Positions 51,501 through 58,089 of a stretch of 58,089 bases of DNA are shown in pieces. This DNA is from Podaxis mareebaensis. Taxonomy: Eukaryota; Basidiomycota; Agaricomycetes; Agaricales; Agaricaceae. A model generated the notes under the pieces. It searched no databases and was not told the origin of the DNA. It saw nothing but the letters and a program-made list of their open reading frames with translations. Numbering within the stretch: position 1 is the stretch's first letter; each line of letters begins with the position of its first letter. The position numbers and the translations under genes were made by a program. The stretch is from NCBI GenBank assembly GCA_018524725.1, contig JAEUWP010000073.1, positions 1-58,089 of the forward strand. The letters run 5' to 3'.

Positions 51501-53416
51501 ACCTGAATGTGCAATTGTTACTCTGTTTAGGGGCTCCAGACTATGTACCAGTCTTAAGCTCTTCCCATCCTTCTTTATTATGCAAAACCATTTAGAATGG
51601 TAGGATGAATTAGAGGGTTCATAAACCCCTGCATTGATCTTTCTCTTAATGATTTTGCAGACTTCATCATATATGGCTGGTGGTATCCTAAATGGCTTCT
51701 CCACCCACGGTGTATGGGCTACAGTAGGGATCTCTATAGGTGGAAAGTATTCCTCTTTAAACTTCCCCCTTTCCGAGTCATCCCATGCAAAGGCTTCATT
51801 GTGTTCTGCCACAAGCCAATGCACTAGCTTCAGTTCTTCTGTTGTCAGGAATCTGTCATCATACATCGACTCCATTTTTTGCATTCTCTCAGCCATATAC
51901 CTTCCCTTGGCTACAGGCTCTGGGGGATGTATGGGCAAGATTGGGAGGTTGGACAGTGGATCTCCCTGAATCTCCCTGTGGATCCTGAATCTCTCTGGTA
52001 GCTCTCCCAAGACTGGTCTCACTTTTAGTGCGACCAGCTTGTACTTCTTGGACAGACATAATATCCCTTCTTCGGTAGACAGGCCAGCTCCCTCCTTGAC
52101 TGCTACCACTCTCCACTCTACTCCTTCTGAACTGATGACCTGGGCAAGATAGGATTCCACTAGCTTGGCCTCAGGGACTTCTTCTCTTTCTCACAGGGCT
52201 CTTTTCAAATACAGTATCTTTACTTCATCTTCAGACAACACTGGAGTATTGACTGAGAGTACTTCACTAATGTGTGGCTCCTGATTGGCATTTAGACTGA
52301 TAATGCATGCAACCTCTCCTTCTACCACATCTTCGAAATCCTCGAGGTTACTGAAAAATTTACATCTCACTTCTTGGGTAGCTGCCCTCTGGGATAGGTT
52401 GGCAGCATTGTTCTTACTTTGGTGTTGGGATCAGTGAGCACTATCAACTGATTCCCATCGGCGGAGTTGACTACCCGACTCTCTGTTAGAACATTGAATG
52501 GCCTGCCCAACAACACCCTGTAAGGTGGGTTGTCCATGACATGAACTTGCAGGTACACCACTACATCACCAAATCTGAATGGTACATTCTTAGCCAACCC
52601 ACAGGTGCGGCTTATCTGGCCGTTTGTGCTTTGCATATTGATGGTGATATCTGGATCCCATGCAACTTTGCACGCTATAGCCGCCTCTCTGGACATAGAC
52701 ACAATTTGTGAGCCACTGTCTAGGAGAGCTTCCTCTTCTCCTACATCATTTACCAAAGCAGGTATCACTTGAAGTGATGCCATATCTTTAGCTGAAAGCG
52801 AGTCTGCTTTACTAAGTGCAAAAATTTGCTTTTTCCAGGTATTGACAGGCACCGTTTTTAGGTATTGTAGGACTGGGTCTGTTATTCTCCAAGTCAGGTA
52901 TGGCCTCCCTTCTGGATCCAGGACCTGCTCGGAAACCCTCTCAGGCTGCCCCAGCTCTGCTACCTGAACTAGCATAGGGGCTGTCCCCTCCGTGACCTCT
53001 ACATCCACTAGACTCTCTAGCATCAGGGAATTATTGTCTATCATGACCCTTTTCTTGGCTATCATCGCCTTATATGCTTCTTGAAACTTCGGGGACATAG
53101 CTAATAATTCCTTAAGCATAACAGTCACGTCTCTGGCTAATATTTGCTTCAGAATTTCCTCTATGTCGATTCCCTCTTCTACTTCTGCTTGGTGTTTATA
53201 AGTAGGTGCTTTCTTCTCTTCTCTGATATATCTGGCTGGTAGTGGTGGGACTTCCACCACTGGTTTCCAGACTGGAACCTTTCTGTAAGGAAAGTCTGAA
53301 ACCTGTTCAGACCTTACTTTCTCTGTTTCTATCTTTTCTGGACCACTAGATATTCTGTCCTCCGATCCCGCTGGCTTCTGGAAGGTGACCCATTTTCCAG
53401 AGGGCAGTTTCTTCAT
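48597..53416 (-). pseudogene. Ty3/gypsy pol (protease-RT-RNase H-integrase), interrupted
   Basis: Order on the minus strand: protease with ALLDSGSQIVSMS (52700s) and LLGRPF; reverse transcriptase with KKDGKSLRLVHSLEPLN, GYDE-stop-QLGEASRD, TPFGALRLVTLPMGWTNS and the active site MPYIDDV; RNase H with ILAVDSSWRAVGYYIYQ and VIEMDAKYLFG; integrase with WWPEMEGDVVWYVKMCHLCQIR, catalytic D (VDTIHM), D (VTDNGAPF) and E (GTVERPHWD), then a chromatin-binding-type tail with [25 protein letters not shown]. In-frame stops are frequent and nearly all TGA (for example at 51408, 50370 and 50145). The first His of the integrase HHCC site is Cys (C-Y-D-K-L-G-H-R-G). Confidence 0.9.
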
Positions 53417-53424
53417 CGAACTTT

Positions 53425-55008
53425 TCAGAAATCCGAAGGCGCCTTCTTGCTAAAAGGCTCTTTCTTCTGCGTGATGTTCAGTACCCAAGCTAGCTGACTC
53501 AGCAATTCCTGAGATACCTCTCTGTCTTCTTCTTCTTCTGTTCCTACTTCTCTGGCAGACTCAGGAAAGTCCTTAGCTAGAAGTCTCTCCATCATTGACA
53601 TCTTTCCTTTTAAGTTCTCTAAATCCAGGGCTCTTTGATCCATAGCTTGCCTGGTCTGTTCTATGATCACGTCTCGGTGATCCTTGACTTGATTGGTATA
53701 AATGGACAGCTCAGGTGATTTAGTTATAGCACCGGTGTCAGGTATTTCTTCCTCTTGAGGGAGCTCTGGGATGCCCAACCATGCCACTAGGCTGGCAGGC
53801 AAAAACTTGGCTATGCAAGCTTTTATCAGCATCCCTGATATCCTTGGGATGGGGGTTCCATTTGCAAAGTGAATCTGGTTCCCTTCTACCTTAATCTTCC
53901 CATCTTTCACATCCTGATCTTTGTGTGGGCAGGCCATCCACCTGTGGCCAAGCTCTTCACCATAGTAACAAGGGCGATCAAGCAGCAGCCCCATATTCCC
54001 ACTGTTAGGGAATCCTGGCATTCTGGCTGACCCTTGGTTATAGTTAAAACTATTTGTAGGCCTTGCCATCACCCCACTAAGTGTAGCTTTTAGTGAGTCA
54101 ATATAACTCTGCATATTTTTCTGTGTAATATTCATTTGATCCTTTAATGCTGCAATTTCAGCCTGTAATCCTTCATTGGCAGCTGATGTTCATATTTCCA
54201 CCTCCCAGGGTTCAGACTTTAGATGGGGCGGTGGTTCCTGTCATGACCCTCCAGGGCTATCATACTGCAGTGCTTTCGCTATGGTTTTCCCACTGACTAA
54301 GTCCACTGCCTTCTTGATGACTTCTTTCCAATCATAGGGATCTTCACCTCTCACTAGTCCAGCTGATGTTCTGGGGCTCCCGTTCAAGCTTAATCATGCA
54401 TTCAAGCTATCTCGGAAGTTTCTGTCTAGTGTCCCAATGAACATTTCGACTAGTTCTCTATTTGTAACCAAAGCCGGTGTTACTAGACATTTTTCTGCTA
54501 CGGCTGAGAACCTTCTTTTGAAGGCCAGCAGCCTGTCTTCTTCACTCATAGACAGTCCCCTGTACTCTCTACATAGATTTCTGAGTCCTGTTATTGTGCC
54601 CTGTTCTACTAGGACAAGCTCTGGATATTCAATCTTTAGGCATGCTTTAAACCTGTTCCAGTTGGGTACCAGGTATTCTGTAAAGCTCGTCCATTCATCT
54701 CTGACATTTGGGTCCACATAGGTGACAGCCCATTTGACCTTTTCTTCATCAGTATTGACATGACTAATGTCAAAGTATCACTCTAACTGCCAGAGGTACT
54801 CTTGTAGTGTAGCAGGACGACCATCCCAGCTAGGTGCACCATTGGCTAATGGCAAAGGCATAGGTGGGTAAGTCATTCTAGACAGGGTTCTAGGATTTGT
54901 ACTGTTCCTAATTTGACTTCTAGCTGTGCTAGATGAACTGTTTTGGGACTGTATCTCAGTTGCGTTACTCTGCACCTGAGGTGTACTAGCAGTCTGTGCC
55001 ATTCTCAA
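53425..55008 (-). pseudogene. Ty3/gypsy gag, interrupted
   Basis: The frame begins MRMAQTASTPQVQSNATEIQ at 55008 and continues past TGA codons at about 54778, 54394, 54240 and 54190. The capsid-like part includes DEEKVKWAVTYVDPNVRDEW and LVPNWNRFKACLKIEYPE. The single zinc knuckle reads C-Y-Y-G-E-E-L-G-H-R-W-M-A-C: its second cysteine (TGT) has become glycine (GGT). Gag and pol are separated by two more TGA codons. Confidence 0.85.
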
Positions 55009-55390
55009 AGCCGGTTGCTCCCAATCACCTGGTAACTGCTGGTGTACCCGACATGTGGCAGGTGTAGTTTCTGGGGTGTCTGTTTCCAGTGTGGAGAGAT
55101 CTTTGTTCTCAAGAATGTTAGGTAGCTCTGAAAGCAGTGATCGATTTCTCCTCGCTCAGTTAGCTAGCCTGATTGTCTGCTCTGGATCTTCTAAGAAGAT
55201 AGGATAACCTAATCTTCTCGAATTCTGGATTCGTCTGTTCTGAGCGATCTTTGTGAAAGATACTGGTATTACTTCTGAGTGTGTTGTTCTGAGTGGATGG
55301 CTTCAAGGCTGATTCTGATCATACTTTTTAGAAAGATAAGGTGTGGGGTTTAAGGTTGCGAATACAAGTCCTCTGTAAATCTGAAACTCC

Positions 55391-55407
55391 CCTCACAGTG
55401 GGCTCCA
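55391..55407 (-). other. Primer-binding site candidate
   Basis: On the minus strand, two bases after the 5' LTR end (TTCA), the sequence is TGGAGCCCACTGTGAGG. It begins with the expected TGG complementary to a tRNA CCA end. I cannot name the tRNA. Confidence 0.5.
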
Positions 55408-55409
55408 GA

Positions 55410-56787
55410 TGAAGAGGCAGAAAGCGGGTGCAGTGGAGGATTAAGATGATAACTATCAAAAACTAGTATTGATCTTTTATGGGCAACCATAAAAAGGGGG
55501 GGGGGTGAAATGCTATCAATGATAATGATGTGCAAAAGAGGGTTTTCTGCACAAAAGGTGAGTTCATGGGGAGGTTATTCAGAAAAGAGGAGATTTGCTA
55601 AAAAGGGGGAACTAGCTAACGCCACACAGAAGGACGAAGGTGTTTGAATAGAAAGGAGGATGGAGTAACTACGAAGACTAACTATTGTTCTGTCGACCTT
55701 TGGTGAACTGCTGCTATGCTTTCAACACAGCTGTTCCACTTAACTTCGAATCTAACTAAACACAACTGCTCTGTAAGCAGCCCCTTTATTTAGCTAGCAA
55801 CTGAAAACACACTGTCTTGCACTTAAGATGCCTTGCACCTTGATACAACATCCAATATATTCTCTGTTTAAGGTTCCCTCTATGAAACCTGAAGTCTTTT
55901 TCTTAGCCAAGTGTCCCAGGGACAATGTCTGATAACTGCATTCCTCTAGTTCTCTGAAGGTTTGTCCTTAGACTGTGTTGCACACAATAGATAATCGCTT
56001 AACATGATCCTCTAGTCGCAGCGCTTTAGCCAGGGGGTCCCTTGCCTAGCACTCCCAACTGAGGCATTTATATATTATTCAGGAAAGGTACATGAGTAAG
56101 ATGAAATGCATAACATACTACAGATAATTCGGACACGGGATACAAACTCGGGGGAAAGACACATTAGACATTAGTAAAGCACTTGTGGGTCCATGCAGTT
56201 CCCTTGACCCAATTAGGTATTTTCTTCTGATGCTGCTGAGCTCCATGTGCTTTCTGCTCGGCTCAGCATTCCATACAGGGGCTGTCTGGTTCCTTCTTTT
56301 TGATCTGTCCCTGAACACCATGTGGGTGTCAGCCTGGTGCTTCTATTCCGGTTCCTGTCTCTGTTCACTCTATCCTTCATGATCAGCTAACTCTTTGAGA
56401 GGACACACTCCGCTAAGCTAGGCACCTTGTGGACTCTGTTCCCTTCAACTGACCCTGAAGAGGGGATCTTAGCCTGTGAGACCCTGCTTCCCGGCATTTA
56501 CAACCTACGTTTCAGCCTGACATTACCACTGATCATAGGATCTACGTATGTTACTGCCACTTCAGCTAAGTACACACGTTCTTCCATAGTCGCAGCTAGT
56601 CAGTCATCAGGAAGGATAGTGGGGTCTTTATAGCTAGATCTCTTTTAGATGCTGGTGGGCATCACTAATTCCTTAGGCTTTGCTGAGTAGGGTGACTCTT
56701 GCCCTCCCTAACTGAAGTACTAGCTTTTTAGCTATGTTTGAATGTTATTTGGTAGGATTCAGGCTTAGATTGGCCTGGGCCATAACA
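55410..56787 (-). repeat. 5' LTR (right LTR)
   Basis: 1378 nt, partner of 42689-44068. Boundaries are set by where the two copies stop matching and by the TG...CA ends. It carries promoter function for gag-pol in intact relatives. Confidence 0.92.
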
Positions 56788-57241
56788 ACAGTAGTGATCC
56801 TACTTATATACTAGCAGTCAGGATAAAGTCCGGAGAGTAGTAGTTAAGTGAGAAACAATAGTAACTACTCAAAGGAGAATACCAGAAACATGTGAACTGA
56901 TAACCATGGTGAAGATACCAGAATAAGGAGTCCATCCACAAAGTGTCCAGACATCTGAAAGGATGGGGGCAGAAGTGAAACATCAGATAATGGAAAAACC
57001 AAGATAAGCAGGAGATAATCAAGGGTAAAGGGAAAAGCCATGGATAAATGGAAAAACATGAGATAATCAGATAGAAGATCTGATAAGGGAAATAACAGAA
57101 GGAACAGGGATGGATAAGAGTATTTGCAAGGGGAAAAGTCCGACGGAAAAGGAAGAAAGGTTAAACTGAATACAATCCACAGAATCCAGGTTGTAACCAA
57201 GGCTCCGAGAGTTTAATGGGCATGAAGTGAAGTCTGTAACA
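56788..57241 (-). repeat. Partial LTR of a second, truncated retroelement
   Basis: On the minus strand the segment starts TGTTACAGACTTC at 57241, right after a purine tract, as a 3' LTR should. It is cut at 56788 by the end of the 14.1-kb element. No second copy is in the window, so its full length is unknown. It shares only the TGTTA start with the first element's LTR. Confidence 0.5.
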
Positions 57242-57258
57242 GTATTCCCCCCTTAGGG
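57242..57258 (-). other. Polypurine tract of the second element
   Basis: On the minus strand AAGGGGGGAA precedes TGTTACAG. Same position relative to the LTR as the tract at 44069-44081. Confidence 0.5.
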
Positions 57259-57367
57259 CCAAGCCTCCGAGGCCCAAGTCTGGACCAGACACCTGCCCTC
57301 AACTTTCTCCACCAGATACAAATAGGGCACCTTCGGAAAATGAACTTCATTCCCCAACTTGTGAAAA

Positions 57368-58089
57368 ATGTCCCCTCAAGGCAACCAGAACCTGAACGCC
57401 AACCCTCCCTTCAACCCAGCTATGATGGTGGCCTTCTCCACCTTCTACCAACAATGGCAGAAGGAACAGGCATCCACAACTACAGAGAGCCCCATGGCAG
57501 AGGCGGGCCCCAGCAAGAAGCGAGGGAGGATGGAGGAAATGGAGGCAGAGACATCAGCGGGAAAGGTGGAGAAGAAGAAAAGGAAGGTGAAGAAGGCCAA
57601 GGAGAAGTGGAGACAACGAGAGGTGGAGGAGTTGGAGTGGAGGAGGGTCAAGGAAGAGGAGAGGAAGAGATGAGAGGAGGAGGAAAGAAGGGCAGCAGAG
57701 AAGGCAGAGGCAGAGTGGAGGAAGAGGGAGGAAGAGGAGAGGGAGTGGAAAACACAGGAGGTGGAGAGGATCTGGAGGGAACAGGAGGAGGAAGAACAGT
57801 GGAGAGCAGAGGAAGACAGGAGGACAGAGGCAGAGGTGGAGGCAAGGAAAAAGGCCAAGGGGAAGGGAAAAGCTGTTCGCCTTGAGTCCAGTGATGAGTC
57901 AGACATCCAGATCATGGACCGTCTGGCTGGGTTGAGGGCACGACTCCCCTTCAAGATGGGGGGTGCAAAGTTATGCCGGCGCTGTCACCAGCTGGGCATC
58001 AAATGTGTTCCACACGAAAGTAAGTGGTTCTTCCTTGTTCACCAAATCCTACTAACTGTCCTTGTAGAGGAACAAATTCATTCCTGCAC
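57368..58089 (+). pseudogene. Antisense gene of the second element (charged, Cys cluster), partial
   Basis: From the ATG at 57368 the frame reads MSPQGNQNLNANPPFNPAMM, FSTFYQQWQKEQ, then about 130 residues of Glu/Arg/Lys-rich coiled coil. A single TGA at 57671-57673 interrupts the coil, where CGA (Arg) is expected. It continues to VRLESSDESDIQIMDRL and C-R-R-C-H-Q-L-G-I-K-C-V-P-H. A GTAAGT...TTGTAG intron (58020-58067) leads into KEEQIHSC before the window ends. Like antisense gene 1, it begins just inside the 3' LTR, points away from it, opposes gag-pol, is spliced, and has a charged N-part plus a CxxC-x6-C cluster. The cluster looks like half of a zinc module found in other agaricomycete transposon proteins. 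Confidence 0.6.

Larger units (their letters stand above)
42689..56787 (-). mobile_element. 14.1-kb Ty3/gypsy LTR retrotransposon with antisense genes
   Basis: Read on the minus strand: 5' LTR (56787-55410), PBS candidate, gag, pol (protease, RT, RNase H, integrase), a 4-kb region carrying two antisense intron-containing genes, polypurine tract, 3' LTR (44068-42689). The LTRs begin TG and end CA in this orientation (TGTTA...TTCA). Bases flanking the element (AATGG at left, ACAGT at right) do not form a target-site duplication. Gag-pol is no longer functional. With the accessory genes the element is far longer than the usual 5-8 kb. Confidence 0.88.

Noticed and set aside
40200..55000. TGA read as a recoded sense codon (Trp or Sec) in the transposons
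   Set aside because: Host genes in the same window use TGA as a stop (HOP2 neighbour Rho, NLR), and the TGA sites match expected Arg codons, so mutation explains them better.

Overview
The window is nuclear DNA of a filamentous basidiomycete, most likely an Agaricomycete. Genes are split by many 45-75 bp GT-AG introns, and the gene content fits: a NACHT NLR of the mushroom type, an expanded-family G-alpha subunit, a Zn2Cys6 regulator, and agaricomycete-type Ty3/gypsy and Tad-like LINE elements. I cannot name a species. Exon models are my own reading of splice sites and frame continuity; no transcript evidence was available.

Layout. 0.8-4.7 kb: two divergent copies of a small secreted-protein gene, at least one probably broken. 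5.6-7.0 kb (-): a G-patch spliceosomal protein (SPP2/GPKOW family). 7.8-8.8 kb (+): remnants of, or a poorly resolved, fungal multi-pass membrane protein. 9.0-9.8 kb (+): ISA2, mitochondrial Fe-S assembly. 9.8-11.6 kb: coding-like fragments in several frames, probably a decayed gene. 12.7-13.9 kb (-): an intact Rho-family GTPase with a 7-nt exon. 13.9-14.9 kb (-): HOP2, meiotic recombination. 15.1-16.3 kb (+): LEU5-type mitochondrial CoA carrier, divergent from HOP2. 16.7-20.8 kb (+): a 1154-aa Zn2Cys6 transcription factor. 23.3-27.0 kb (+): a long ankyrin-repeat protein. 28.2-32.3 kb (+): PEX1, peroxisomal AAA ATPase. 32.7-35.2 kb (+): NACHT NLR. 35.8-38.1 kb (+): an atypical 508-aa G-alpha gene in 16 exons, one of only 4 nt, followed by a stray copy of the NLR 3' end.

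From 39.5 kb to the end the window is transposon-derived. It holds a decayed Tad-like LINE (39.6-42.5 kb), then a 14.1-kb Ty3/gypsy element on the minus strand (42,689-56,787). That element has two 1.38-kb LTRs, a PBS candidate, gag, protease-RT-RNaseH-integrase and a polypurine tract. A second, truncated element of the same general plan follows at 56.8-58.1 kb.

The most interesting object is the 14.1-kb element. Between integrase and the 3' LTR it carries two intron-containing genes in ANTISENSE to gag-pol. The first (44,634-46,401) can be spliced from five exons into an intact 517-aa protein: a Lys/Arg/Ser-rich N-terminus, a Cys-rich probable zinc-binding domain and a helical C-terminus. 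The second element at the right edge also has, next to its polypurine tract and opposite to the LTR direction, an intron-containing gene for a charged protein with a CxxC...C cluster. Gag-pol, by contrast, is interrupted by many in-frame TGA codons, mostly where the family has arginine (CGA to TGA). The two LTRs differ almost only by transitions at CpG sites. The element therefore seems to be decaying by methyl-CpG deamination while the antisense gene has stayed open.
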